A stretch of DNA of 64,000 bases, from NCBI GenBank assembly GCA_005883625.1, contig VBDU01000076.1, positions 62,001 through 126,000 on the forward strand, read 5' to 3'. The stretch comes from Chloroflexota bacterium. Lineage in GTDB: Bacteria; Chloroflexota; Limnocylindria; P2-11E. Below the pieces are notes generated by a model. The model ran no database searches. It was not told the DNA's origin and saw only the letters and a list, made by a program, of their open reading frames with translations. A program made the position numbers and the translations under genes. Shown piece by piece: positions 29,714 through 38,439 of this stretch (position 1 is its first letter; the number at the start of each line of letters is the position of its first letter).

Positions 29714-29716
29714 CGT

Positions 29717-29840
29717 CTGACTCAGGCTGAGCTCATTGACGTGTCGCGCGATGAGGCCCTTGATCTACACCCGGAGATCAAGGGTCTTCTCTTTGAGCAC
29801 GTAGCAGGCGAGGTCCCAGACCTCGGATTGCTCAGACCGC
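29717..29840 (+). pseudogene. N-terminal fragment of a Doc/Fic-like toxin
   Basis: LTQAELIDVSRDEALDLHPEIKGLLFEHVAGEVPDLGLLRP resembles the start of Doc proteins (xLTxxExLxLHxxxI...RDLGLL) and directly follows the antitoxin; no downstream Doc core. Confidence 0.5.
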
Positions 29841-29849
29841 GACGCTCTT

Positions 29850-31073
29850 GTGCGGGTTGGTGGCCTGCACCTCATCCGCGCCCTCGAGCATCGGCTGCCC
29901 GGGAAAGCCGTCGACCTCACGCTCGTCGATCGGCAGAACTACCACCTCTTCACGCCGCTTCTCTATCAGGTCGCGACGGGCGAGCTGCCGCCACATGCGG
30001 TCGCGTATCCGCTCCGCCTCGCGACCGCGCTCGCCGGGTATCGCTTCATCCAGACCGAGATCGAGGCGATCGACGTCGAGCGGCACGTCGTGCGGACGGC
30101 CGACGGCGACCTTCCGTACGACCACGTCGTGGTCGCGCCCGGCTCCGTGACGAACGACTACGGCATCCCCGGCGTGGCCGAGCATGCCGTAGCGATGAAG
30201 TGGCTCGCCGACGGCGAAGCGGTCCGCAAGCGGGTCATCCGCGCGTTCGAGGACGCGGCGATCGAGAGCGACGCCGCGAAGCGCAAGCAGGACCTCACGT
30301 TCGTGCTCATCGGCGCGGGACCCGTCGGCGTCGAGCTCGCCTCGTCGCTGCGCGACCTCATGGACCACACACTGCGCCGGATCTACCCGACGGTGGATTT
30401 CGAGCGCGACGTGACTATCCACCTCCTTGACGCCGCGGATCGCGTGCTGCCGTCGTTCGATCCGCGCCTCGGCCGCATCGCGATGAAGCGGCTCGAGCAG
30501 CAGAAGATCCGCGTCCTGCTGAAGGCGGCGGTGTCCGAGATCCGGCCAGGCCTCGTAAGGACGAAGGAGGGCGCCGAGCTCCGCGCGCGGACCATCGTCT
30601 GGTCGGCCGGCGTAAAGACGAATCCGTTGCTCGCGACGATCGACCTGCCGAAGGCGAAGGACGGCCGTCTTCTCGTCGACGCCCGCCTGCGCGCGGACGG
30701 TCGGGACGACGTGCTCTCCCTTGGCGACGCCGCCGCGTTCGACTACCAGGGGCGGCCCCTGCCGCAGCTGGCCCAGGTGGCGGTCATGGAGGCGAAGGCC
30801 GCCGCGCGCAACGTCGCCGCGCTGGTGCGCGGCCAGCCCGCGGTCCCGTACGTGTACCGGCGCAAAGGCGACCTCATCGCGCTCGGCCGCACGAACGCGG
30901 GAGCTGAGCTCGCGCTCGTGCGCGGGAGCGTCGTGATGAGCGGGCTCCCCGCCTGGACGGTCTGGCGGGGGAACTACCTCCTCCAGCTCCTCGGTGTTCG
31001 GAACCGCGCGACGCTCCTCATGGAGTGGGTGCTCTCGTACTTTTCCGGGCGTCTCGTCGCGGACGCGCCATGA
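29850..31073 (+). CDS. Type II NADH dehydrogenase (NDH-2-like), N-terminally truncated
   Basis: VGGLHLIRALEHRLPGKAVDLTLVDRQNYHLFTPLLYQVATGEL; second nucleotide motif VLIGAGPVGVELASSL; first GxGxxG incomplete. Confidence 0.85.
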   Translation: MRVGGLHLIRALEHRLPGKAVDLTLVDRQNYHLFTPLLYQVATGELPPHAVAYPLRLATALAGYRFIQTEIEAIDVERHVVRTADGDLPYDHVVVAPGSVTNDYGIPGVAEHAVAMKWLADGEAVRKRVIRAFEDAAIESDAAKRKQDLTFVLIGAGPVGVELASSLRDLMDHTLRRIYPTVDFERDVTIHLLDAADRVLPSFDPRLGRIAMKRLEQQKIRVLLKAAVSEIRPGLVRTKEGAELRARTIVWSAGVKTNPLLATIDLPKAKDGRLLVDARLRADGRDDVLSLGDAAAFDYQGRPLPQLAQVAVMEAKAAARNVAALVRGQPAVPYVYRRKGDLIALGRTNAGAELALVRGSVVMSGLPAWTVWRGNYLLQLLGVRNRATLLMEWVLSYFSGRLVADAP

Positions 31074-31525
31074 CGCTCGCATCGGACGTCGAGGCCGCCA
31101 TCGAGGAGGCCGCGACGACCATCGACGCGCTCGCCGATGACGCCTGGGATCGCCGCTGCGAGGGCGAAGGCTGGCCGGTCGCCGTCACCGCCCTGCACAT
31201 CGCGCTCGGCCTGCGCCGGCAGGCGAGCTTCATCGCGCTCGCGCTGCGCGGAGATCCGCCGTTCGCGTTCGACTGGGAAGCGACGCACGCGCTCAACGCG
31301 CGCGTCGCGGCGCGCGGTCTCCCCTCGAAGGCTCTTGTTCGTCGCGAGCTGCACAAGGGCCGGTCGCGCCTCATGAGCCAACTCGGCGGCCTCGACGACC
31401 AGAGCCTCCACCGGCTCGCGCTGACGTACCAGGAGCACCGCTTCGACGTCGAGCGCCTCGTCCGCCGGGTCGTCCTGCCGCACCTCCGCGGGCATCTGGA
31501 GAGCATTCGCGCGGCCACCGGGTGA
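31070..31525 (+). CDS. DinB/maleylpyruvate-isomerase-like protein
   Basis: ATG 31070 overlaps previous stop; small helical protein with GEGWPVAVTALHIALGL. Confidence 0.5.
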   Translation: MTLASDVEAAIEEAATTIDALADDAWDRRCEGEGWPVAVTALHIALGLRRQASFIALALRGDPPFAFDWEATHALNARVAARGLPSKALVRRELHKGRSRLMSQLGGLDDQSLHRLALTYQEHRFDVERLVRRVVLPHLRGHLESIRAATG

Positions 31526-31586
31526 GCGGCCTCTCTCGGACAGGCGGGGCCGGAACCGTCGGCGGATCGCGGTTGTACGTCGTGCG

Positions 31587-32024
31587 GTGGGCCGAATTCT
31601 GCCCGTGTTGCTGGGTCTCACCTTCGCGGTGTCCGCCTGCGCCGCGCCGGCCCCACGTGACGCCGGACCAGCATGGGAGTACGTGAGCGCTCCGTTCCTG
31701 GTGGCTGCCGCCGAGGATGCCTCGATGCCCTGTGGTCTGGCGCGTGACTACAAGATCGGCGCTCGGCTGGATCCCCCGCGCCGAGTGAGCGAGAACTCGT
31801 CGGACTGGCGGTTCAGTGGGTGCTTCTACTCACATGGCCTGGAGATCCGCGATGCCGTGATCGTTGTCCTCCCCGAGGGGAGACCGGATCTCTTCGTCAT
31901 GCCCCTCGCCGATCATGTCGCGCCTACCGAGCGCGAAACGCGTTTCTCGTTCTTGCGGTCGCTCGTCGACGGTGACGCGAGCCGAGCGCGTGCGTATCTC
32001 GCCTTCCACTGGCGAACGCCCTAG
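31587..32024 (+). CDS. Putative lipoprotein of unknown function
   Basis: VLLGLTFAVSACAAP lipobox-like N-terminus. Confidence 0.55.
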   Translation: MGRILPVLLGLTFAVSACAAPAPRDAGPAWEYVSAPFLVAAAEDASMPCGLARDYKIGARLDPPRRVSENSSDWRFSGCFYSHGLEIRDAVIVVLPEGRPDLFVMPLADHVAPTERETRFSFLRSLVDGDASRARAYLAFHWRTP

Positions 32025-32029
32025 GCCCA

Positions 32030-34114
32030 TCAGCGCGCCGCGGCGGTCTCCGCGCCCTCCGACTCGTGCGCGGCGATGACCTTCTGCGCGATGTGCGACG
32101 GGCATTCCTCGTACCCCAGGATCTCGGCGCTGAACGTGCCGCGGCCGCCGGTCATCGAGCGCAGGTCGGTCGCGTAGCGGAAGGTCTCGGCCATCGGGAC
32201 GTGAGCGCGGATGCGCTGCAGCCCCGCCCCCGAGCTTTCCATCCCGAGCACTCGACCGCGACGTGAGTTGAGGTCCGCGAGGACGTCGCCCATCTGCTCT
32301 TCGGGGACGAGGACCTCGAGCGTCATGATCGGCTCGAGCAGGAAGGGATCGGCCTCCTTCACGCAGTTCTGCAGCGCGAGCGACCCGGCGATCTTGAAGC
32401 TCATCTCGCTCGAGTCGACGCTATGGAAGCTGCCGTCGGTGAGGGTGGCCTTGAAGTCCGAGAGCGGGTAGCCCGCGATGACGCCGCGTTGCGACGTCTC
32501 GCGCACCCCCTTCTCGACGGCGGGCCAGAAGTTGCGCGGGACGGAGCCGCCGACGACGTGCGTCTCGAACACGACCCCTGTCCCCGCGGGCTGCGGCTCG
32601 ATCTCGAGCCAGACGTCGCCGAACTGTCCGTGGCCGCCGGTCTGCCGCTTGTAGCGTCCCTGGGCGGACGCCTTCCCGCGGATGGACTCGCGGTACGGGA
32701 CCCTGGGGGTGTGCATCTCCACCTGCACGCCGAACTTCTCCTTCAGCCGGTGGACCGCGACCTCGATCGCGGACTCGCCGATCGCGGAGAGGATCGTCTC
32801 GTGTGTCGCGTCGTCGCGGCGCACGTGGAGCGTGGGATCCTCGTCGGTCAGCTTGTGCAGCGCGGTCGACAGCTTGTCGAGGTCGGCTTTGCTCGCCGGC
32901 TCGATCGCCACCGAGAACGACGGCGCCGGGAAGTCGATCGCGTCGTACAGGATGACGGCGTCCTTTTCGCACAGCGTCGCATTGGTCGTCGTCGCCGTGA
33001 GCTTGGGGATGGCGCAGACGTCGCCCGCCCCGACCTCGTTCGTCGGCTCCTGCTCCTTTCCGCGTAGGAAGAAGATCTGCCCGACCCGCTCGGCCTCTTT
33101 CTTCGTCGCGTCGTAGATCGACGTATTCGAGTGCAGCGTCCCCGAGTACACGCGGACGTACGAGAGCTTTCCGACGAAGGGGTCGGCGATCGTCTTGAAC
33201 ACGAACGCCGAGAGCTTCTCGCCGAGGTCGGGTTTGCGCGCGATCTCGTCGCCGGATGGTGACTTGCCGATGAGGGAGCCCGCCTCGGCGGGGGAGGGGA
33301 GCATCTCGCGGATCGCGTTGAGCAGCGCGGCGTAGCCGACGTGCCGGTGCGCCGAGGACGCGAGGACCGGCACGACCTGTCCGTCCCGCACGGCGGCGTG
33401 CAGGGCATCCCGCAGCTCGTCGTACGAGAGCTCCTTGCCGTCGAGGTAGCGCGTAAGGAGGTCCTCGTTCGTCTCGACGATCGATTCCACGAGCTGCTGG
33501 CGGTACTGGCCGACGCGGTCGGCCTCTTCCTTCGGAAGCTCGGCGACGGGATCTTTCGGGCCCTTGAGGAGCTGGCCGTGCAGGAGGTCGATCGTCGCGG
33601 AGAGCTGCTGGTGCTCCCCGACGGGCACGTGGAGCGGCACGACCCGGATGCCGTACGTCTCGCGAAGCTGGCCGAGGACCTCGTCGAAGTCGGCGTTCTC
33701 GCGATCGAGCCGGCCGATGAGGAAGACGCGCGGCGTCCGCCTCGCCTCGAGCTCGTTCCACGCGATCTGCGTGCCCACCTGGATCCCCGCGGACGCGTCG
33801 ACGAACACGATCGCGGCGTCCGCGATCCGCATCCCGGCGCGCTGGTCGGCGGCGAAGTCCGCGTAGCCGGGCGTATCGATCAGGTTGATCTTCACGCCCT
33901 CGTGCGTGAAGGCGGCGAGGGCCATGTTGATGGTGATGTGGCGCTTCTGCTCCTCGGGATCGGTGTCGAGGATGCTCGTCGCGTCATCCACCTTGCCCAG
34001 GCGCGTGGTCGCGCCGACCGCGTGCAGGAGCGATTCGACGAGGCTCGTCTTGCCGGAGCCGCCGTGACCGACGACGACGACGTTGCGGATCTTGTCCGGT
34101 TGGACCGGAGGCAT
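32030..34114 (-). CDS. Elongation factor G-like GTPase
   Basis: RNVVVVGHGGSGKTSLVE, INLIDTPGYADFAADQRAGMRIADAAI, EF-G domain IV/V-like C-terminus. Confidence 0.9.
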   Translation of the reverse strand: MPPVQPDKIRNVVVVGHGGSGKTSLVESLLHAVGATTRLGKVDDATSILDTDPEEQKRHITINMALAAFTHEGVKINLIDTPGYADFAADQRAGMRIADAAIVFVDASAGIQVGTQIAWNELEARRTPRVFLIGRLDRENADFDEVLGQLRETYGIRVVPLHVPVGEHQQLSATIDLLHGQLLKGPKDPVAELPKEEADRVGQYRQQLVESIVETNEDLLTRYLDGKELSYDELRDALHAAVRDGQVVPVLASSAHRHVGYAALLNAIREMLPSPAEAGSLIGKSPSGDEIARKPDLGEKLSAFVFKTIADPFVGKLSYVRVYSGTLHSNTSIYDATKKEAERVGQIFFLRGKEQEPTNEVGAGDVCAIPKLTATTTNATLCEKDAVILYDAIDFPAPSFSVAIEPASKADLDKLSTALHKLTDEDPTLHVRRDDATHETILSAIGESAIEVAVHRLKEKFGVQVEMHTPRVPYRESIRGKASAQGRYKRQTGGHGQFGDVWLEIEPQPAGTGVVFETHVVGGSVPRNFWPAVEKGVRETSQRGVIAGYPLSDFKATLTDGSFHSVDSSEMSFKIAGSLALQNCVKEADPFLLEPIMTLEVLVPEEQMGDVLADLNSRRGRVLGMESSGAGLQRIRAHVPMAETFRYATDLRSMTGGRGTFSAEILGYEECPSHIAQKVIAAHESEGAETAAAR

Positions 34115-34160
34115 TCTTGAACTCTCCCCGTGCGAGGTGTCGTTGATAGTATTCGCGCCG

Positions 34161-34904
34161 ATGTCCGGCCATTCAAAGTGGAGTCAGATCAAGCGACAGA
34201 AGGGTGCGGCGGACGTCAAACGGGGCGTCGTTTTCACCAAGATGACCAAGGAGATCATGCTCGCCGCGAAGGAAGGCGGCGGCGATCCCGACGGCAACTT
34301 CCGCCTCCGCCTCGCGATCGAGCGGGCGCGCGGCGTGAACATGCCGCGGGAGAACATCCAGCGGGCGATCGACCGCGCGACGGGCGGCGGCGAGGGCTCG
34401 GTCTTGGAGAGCATCGTGTACGAGGGCTACGCGCCGGGCGGCGTGTCGGTGATGGTCGAGGTCGCGACCGACAACCGGAATCGCACCGTGTCCGAGATCC
34501 GATCGGCGTTCACCAAGCACGGCGGAAAGCTCGGCGAATCCGGCTCGGTCCAGTGGCTGTTCGAGCAGAAGGGCGTCATCGAGATCGACGCGAAGGGCAC
34601 GAGTCCCGACGCCATCGAGCTCGCCGCGATCGACGCCGGCGCCGAAGACGTGGAGGCCGACGGGGGCCTTATCACCGTGTACACGACGCCGGCCGCCTTC
34701 GAGCGCGTGAAGAAGGCGCTCGAGACGGCGGGGATCCGTGCGGCCTCCGCCGAGCTGTCGATGCGGCCGACGACCACCGTGCGGGTCGAGGGCGAGGCCG
34801 CGCGTAAGCTCATCGGCTTCGTGGAGGCGCTCGAGGACCTCGACGACGTACAGAGGGTCCACGCGAACTTCGACGTACCCGAAGAGGTGCTCCAGCACGC
34901 GTAG
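34161..34904 (+). CDS. YebC/PmpR family protein
   Basis: MSGHSKWSQIKRQKGAADVKRGVVFTKMTKEIMLAAKEGGGDPDGNFRLRLAIERARGVNMP. Confidence 0.95.
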   Translation: MSGHSKWSQIKRQKGAADVKRGVVFTKMTKEIMLAAKEGGGDPDGNFRLRLAIERARGVNMPRENIQRAIDRATGGGEGSVLESIVYEGYAPGGVSVMVEVATDNRNRTVSEIRSAFTKHGGKLGESGSVQWLFEQKGVIEIDAKGTSPDAIELAAIDAGAEDVEADGGLITVYTTPAAFERVKKALETAGIRAASAELSMRPTTTVRVEGEAARKLIGFVEALEDLDDVQRVHANFDVPEEVLQHA

Positions 34905-35439
34905 CTCGCGGCGCGGGGGGCCCTCGGGGAGCGAAGGCCCCCGGACCGTCCTCGGGATCGACCCCGGGACCACCGGAATGGGGTACGCGCTCGTGATCGT
35001 CTCTGGCGACCGCCCCGCGGTCATCGAGTGCGGGATCGTTGCGGTCCCGTCCGGGGCCGCCGCGGCGCTTCGGCTCCTCGCGATCGCCGACGCGCTCGAC
35101 ACGCTCATCCGCCGACACCGGCCCGTGGCGCTCGCCCTCGAGCGGCTCTACTTCAACCGGAACGCGAGGACCGCGATGAGCGTGGCCGAGGCCCGCGGCA
35201 TCGCGCTCCTCTGCGCGGCGCGGGCAGGGTTGCAGATCGCCGAGTACACGCCGCAAGAGGTCAAGCTCTCGGTGACCGGCGATGGCGGCTCCGACAAGCG
35301 TGGCGTTCAACGGATGCTCCCGCACCTCGTCGCCATGGATGCCGCGATCACGCAGGACAACGTCGCCGACGCGATCGCGATCGCGCTCACCCACGCACAG
35401 CGCGCGCGTTTGACCGAAGCCGTCGCGCTGGCGAGATGA
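34897..35439 (+). CDS. ruvC: Holliday junction endonuclease RuvC; start uncertain
   Basis: RTVLGIDPGTTGMGYALV; ALERLYFNRNARTAMSVAEARG; VKLSVTGDGGSDKRGVQRM; no standard start codon between yebC stop and the conserved N-terminus. Confidence 0.9.
   Translation, partial: TRSSRRGGPSGSEGPRTVLGIDPGTTGMGYALVIVSGDRPAVIECGIVAVPSGAAAALRLLAIADALDTLIRRHRPVALALERLYFNRNARTAMSVAEARGIALLCAARAGLQIAEYTPQEVKLSVTGDGGSDKRGVQRMLPHLVAMDAAITQDNVADAIAIALTHAQRARLTEAVALAR
34908..34945 (-). repeat. GC palindrome family 1, divergent inverted copy at yebC/ruvC junction
   Basis: GCGGCGCGGGGGGCCCTCGGGGAGCGAAGGCCCCCGGA. Confidence 0.5.
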
Positions 35440-35780
35440 CCGCACCACCCGCGGGCTCCGAGGACTTTTACTGTGCCGAGGCGTTGACGGGTCGGACGCC
35501 GGTGGTGAAGATCCGTGAGACCGTCGAGGTGCTCGCGTTCCGTCACACCCGGCCCTCGTTCGAGACGCACATCGTCGTCATACCGAAGCGCCATATCCCC
35601 TCGTTCCTCGATCTGAGCATCCGGCCGGCCGAGCTGCTCGCTCTGCTCGACGTGGTACGCGAGGTGGCTGCCCAGGTCGTGTCCGAGACCGGCGCGTGCC
35701 GGATCCAGACGAATCTCGGTCGCTATCAGGACACGCAGCATCTCCACTGGCATGTGTTCTCCGGGGACCGCGTGTCGTGA
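35436..35780 (+). CDS. HIT family protein
   Basis: HIVVIPKRHIPSFLDL; QHLHWHVFSG (HxHxH). Confidence 0.9.
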   Translation: MTAPPAGSEDFYCAEALTGRTPVVKIRETVEVLAFRHTRPSFETHIVVIPKRHIPSFLDLSIRPAELLALLDVVREVAAQVVSETGACRIQTNLGRYQDTQHLHWHVFSGDRVS

Positions 35781-36355
35781 TCGCGTCTGTTCGCGGCTCG
35801 GTGATCGCGCGCGGCGCCGATCACGTCGTCGTGGACGTGCGCGGCCTCGGCTACAAAGTGTTCGTCCCGCGGTATCCGGCGGGCGACGAGATCCTCCTGC
35901 ACACGCACCAGGTGATCCGCGAAGACGCGCAGGCGCTCTACGGCTTCGAGACGCCGGAGGAGCTCGCGCTCTTCGAGATGCTCATCGGCGTGTCTGGCGT
36001 CGGACCGAAGGCGGCGATGGCGATCCTGTCCGTCGCGCGGCCGTCGGAGGTCGCCGCGGCGATCGCGTCCGGTGACGCCGCGGCCCTCGCGCGCGCGCCC
36101 GGTGTCGGCAAGAAGACCGCGGAGCGTCTCATCGTGGACCTGCGTTCGAAGATCGGGAAGGTCAGCTCGGACGGCGCGGGTCCGCCTCTCGTCATGGACG
36201 ACGAAGCACATGCCGCGCTCGTCGCGCTCGGCTACACGACCGCGGAGGCGGCGAATGCGCTCCGCGGCGTTCCCGTCAAAGGTCGCGCGAGCACTGAAGA
36301 GCGGGTATCTGCGGCGTTACGGGCGAGCGGCCGCGCACTGGTCGCAGGAGGGTGA
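35777..36355 (+). CDS. ruvA: Holliday junction DNA helicase subunit RuvA
   Basis: VIASVRGSVIARGADHVVVDVRGLGYKVFVP; GVSGVGPKAAMAILS; GVGKKTAERLIVDLRSKI. Confidence 0.95.
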   Translation: MIASVRGSVIARGADHVVVDVRGLGYKVFVPRYPAGDEILLHTHQVIREDAQALYGFETPEELALFEMLIGVSGVGPKAAMAILSVARPSEVAAAIASGDAAALARAPGVGKKTAERLIVDLRSKIGKVSSDGAGPPLVMDDEAHAALVALGYTTAEAANALRGVPVKGRASTEERVSAALRASGRALVAGG

Positions 36356-36410
36356 CGAAAGTACTGATCGAGGCCTAAACGCTGGTAGCTGAACAAATCG
36401 GATGCGACCA
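36339..36410 (+). ncRNA. Candidate structured leader RNA upstream of Flp pilin gene (weakly c-di-GMP-I/GEMM-like)
   Basis: Closing stem TGGTCGCA (36339-36346)/TGCGACCA (36403-36410); interior GTGACGAAAG...GAGGCCTAAACGCTGGTAGCTGAAC resembles GEMM segments GACGCAAAGCC..GGCCTAAAC..GGTAGC. Confidence 0.3.
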
Positions 36411-36444
36411 TTGCCGCGCCGCCGCGCCGCCTGAAGGAGCATCC

Positions 36445-36597
36445 ATGCAGCGTCTCTGGCGCGACGAGGAAGGACAAGGCCTCGTCGAATACGCACTCAT
36501 CATCGCGGTGATCGCGATCGCAGTCATCGTCGCAATGATCTTTTTCAGGGGCGCGCTACAGAACGAGTTCTCGATGATCGGGAACAACCTTACGTAA
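36445..36597 (+). CDS. Flp/Fap-type pilin component, 50 aa
   Basis: MQRLWRDEEGQGLVEYALIIAVIAIAVIVAMIFFRGALQNEFSMIGNNLT; GAAGGAG upstream of ATG; below the ORF-track size limit. Confidence 0.9.
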   Translation: MQRLWRDEEGQGLVEYALIIAVIAIAVIVAMIFFRGALQNEFSMIGNNLT

Positions 36598-36628
36598 AGA
36601 CGACGGCGCGGCGGCGGCGCCCTTCAGC

Positions 36629-36647
36629 TGAAGGGGCTTCGCCCCTT
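36629..36647. repeat. C(GAA)G-type hairpin repeat upstream of nusA
   Basis: GAAGGGGCTTCGCCCCTTC, reverse complement of the GGGGC-GAA-GCCCC form. Confidence 0.75.
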
Positions 36648-36663
36648 CGGATCCCCAGGGTTT

Positions 36664-36694
36664 TCTCGGGGGCCGGGGGGCGGAGCCCCCGACG
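36664..36694 (+). repeat. GC palindrome family 1, intergenic copy upstream of nusA
   Basis: CTCGGGGGCCGGGGGGCGGAGCCCCCGACGG. Confidence 0.85.
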
Positions 36695-36746
36695 GTGATA
36701 TAGTCGTGTCTGGCGACTGGCCTTGGCCGGGAGCCGCGTCGGGCGC

Positions 36747-36772
36747 AAAAGTGGGTCGTCCCCACTTTTTTT
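36747..36772 (+). terminator. Intrinsic terminator/attenuator in the nusA leader
   Basis: AAAAGTGGG-TCGTC-CCCACTTTTTTT, further enclosed by GGGCG/CGCCC. Confidence 0.8.
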
Positions 36773-36811
36773 GTCGCCCGCGACAACCGAAGAGACAAGG
36801 GGAGTTGTGAC

Positions 36812-38032
36812 ATGAACCGCGAGCTCGTCACCGGCCTCGCGCAACTCTCCGCCGAGAAGGGCCTCCCCAAGGAGGTCGTCAGCGACATCATCGCCCGCGC
36901 GATCAAGCGGGCGTACGGCGACGAGGAGCACATCGACGTCAAGGTCGACGTGCAGACCGGCGCATTCAAGGTGTACCTGCTGAAGACGGTCGTCGAGAAG
37001 GTCGAGGACCCGAAGATTCAGGTGCAGCTCGATGTCGCCAAGAAGATCAAGCCGGACGTACAGCTCGGCGAGGTCATGCCGTTCGAGGAGTCGGCCGCCG
37101 CACTTGGCCGCATCGGCGCGCAGACCGCCAAGCAGGTCATCCAGCAATCGCTGCGCGAGGCGGAGCGCGAGCAGGTCTTCGCGGAGTACGCGGACCGCGA
37201 AGGCGACATCATCAACGCGAAGATCAGCCACTTCGATCTCGGCGCGGCGATCATGGAGCTCGACCGCGGCGCGACCGCGGTGCTTCCGCGCTCCGAGCAG
37301 GCGCCGCACGAGCGCTACTTCGCCGGGCAGGCCCGCAAGGTCGTCGTCCTCGAGGTGCGCCGCACGCTGCGCGGCCCTCAGATCATCGTCAGCCGCGCCC
37401 ACAAGGCGCTCGTGAAGCGGCTGTTCGAGCTCGAGGTGCCCGAGATCTATCACGGACAGGTGGAGATCGTCGGCATCGCCCGTGAGGCAGGCTCTCGCAC
37501 GAAGATCGCGGTGCGAGCACGCCAGCCCGGCCTCGACGCGCGCGGCGCGTGCATCGGCCAGCGCGGCCTCCGGGTGCAGGCGATCGTGAACGAGCTCGGT
37601 GGCGAGAAGATCGACATCATCGAGTGGGCCGAGAAGCCGGAGCAGTACGTCGGGAACGCGCTCGAGCCCGCGCACGTCGTCCGCGTGGACATTGTCCCCG
37701 AGGACAAGACCGCATACGTCGTCGTCCCGGACCGCCAGCTCTCGCTCGCGATCGGCAAGGAGGGCCAGAACGCCCGCCTGGCCGCGAAGCTCACCGGGTG
37801 GCGTATCGACATCCGGTCCGAGTCGGAGGTCCGCGCCGAGCTCGAGCCCGAGCCCGAGCCCGAGCCGGTGGCGGTCGCCGAGCCGGCGCCCGTGGAGCCC
37901 GAGACCGAGGACATCCGCCACGACCTCGTCGCCGAGGTCGAGGCAGAATCGGCGCAGGCGGACGAGGAGGAGCTGGATGAAGAGGACCGCGCGCTCCTCG
38001 GAGCCAAGAAGAAGCGCGCCGAGCGCCGGTAG
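36812..38032 (+). CDS. nusA: Transcription termination/antitermination protein NusA
   Basis: MNRELVTGLAQLSAEKGLPKEVVSDIIARAIKRAY; GACIGQRGLRVQAIVNELGGEKIDIIEW; SLAIGKEGQNARLAAKLTGWRIDI. Confidence 0.95.
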   Translation: MNRELVTGLAQLSAEKGLPKEVVSDIIARAIKRAYGDEEHIDVKVDVQTGAFKVYLLKTVVEKVEDPKIQVQLDVAKKIKPDVQLGEVMPFEESAAALGRIGAQTAKQVIQQSLREAEREQVFAEYADREGDIINAKISHFDLGAAIMELDRGATAVLPRSEQAPHERYFAGQARKVVVLEVRRTLRGPQIIVSRAHKALVKRLFELEVPEIYHGQVEIVGIAREAGSRTKIAVRARQPGLDARGACIGQRGLRVQAIVNELGGEKIDIIEWAEKPEQYVGNALEPAHVVRVDIVPEDKTAYVVVPDRQLSLAIGKEGQNARLAAKLTGWRIDIRSESEVRAELEPEPEPEPVAVAEPAPVEPETEDIRHDLVAEVEAESAQADEEELDEEDRALLGAKKKRAERR

Positions 38033-38405
38033 TCCGGGGGCGCCGCCGCCCGAACCCCGGGCCAGTACGCCCGGGCGGGGGCCGGGGGGCAGAGCCCCCC
38101 AACTACCTCAACGGACGTGCGTCGCCTGCCGCTCGATCCGCGCGAAACGCGACCTCGTACGGGTCGTGCGGGCGCCTTCGGGCGAGCTCTCGGTCGACGC
38201 CCGGGGAAAGGCCCCCGGTCGAGGGGCGTACCTTGACCCTGTAGAGGAGTGCCTGAACCGCGGGCTGGCGGGGGGAGCGATCGCGAGGGCCCTCGAGACG
38301 CCCATAGACGAGGGGACCGCGGCGAGGCTTCGACTGGAACTCGGCCAGGTTGCGAATGAGAAGTCAAAGGTGGGCGAGAAACCGACACGGAAGTCGACGG
38401 AATAG
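37977..38405 (+). CDS. YlxR family RNA-binding protein (start uncertain)
   Basis: RTCVACRSIRAKRDLVRVVRAPSGELSVDARGKAPGRGAYL; only standard start without repeat traversal is ATG 37977 inside nusA. Confidence 0.8.
   Translation: MKRTARSSEPRRSAPSAGSPGAPPPEPRASTPGRGPGGRAPQLPQRTCVACRSIRAKRDLVRVVRAPSGELSVDARGKAPGRGAYLDPVEECLNRGLAGGAIARALETPIDEGTAARLRLELGQVANEKSKVGEKPTRKSTE
38074..38103 (+). repeat. GC palindrome family 1, nusA/ylxR junction copy
   Basis: GGCGGGGGCCGGGGGGCAGAGCCCCCCAAC. Confidence 0.85.
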
Positions 38406-38439
38406 GTCCACGATGGTGAAAGGAAGAAGAACACACTAG

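Noticed and set aside
36664-36694. GC palindromes as ordinary rho-independent terminators
   Set aside because: No T-tract follows in any copy, several lie mid-gene, and flanks beyond the stem are shared among copies.
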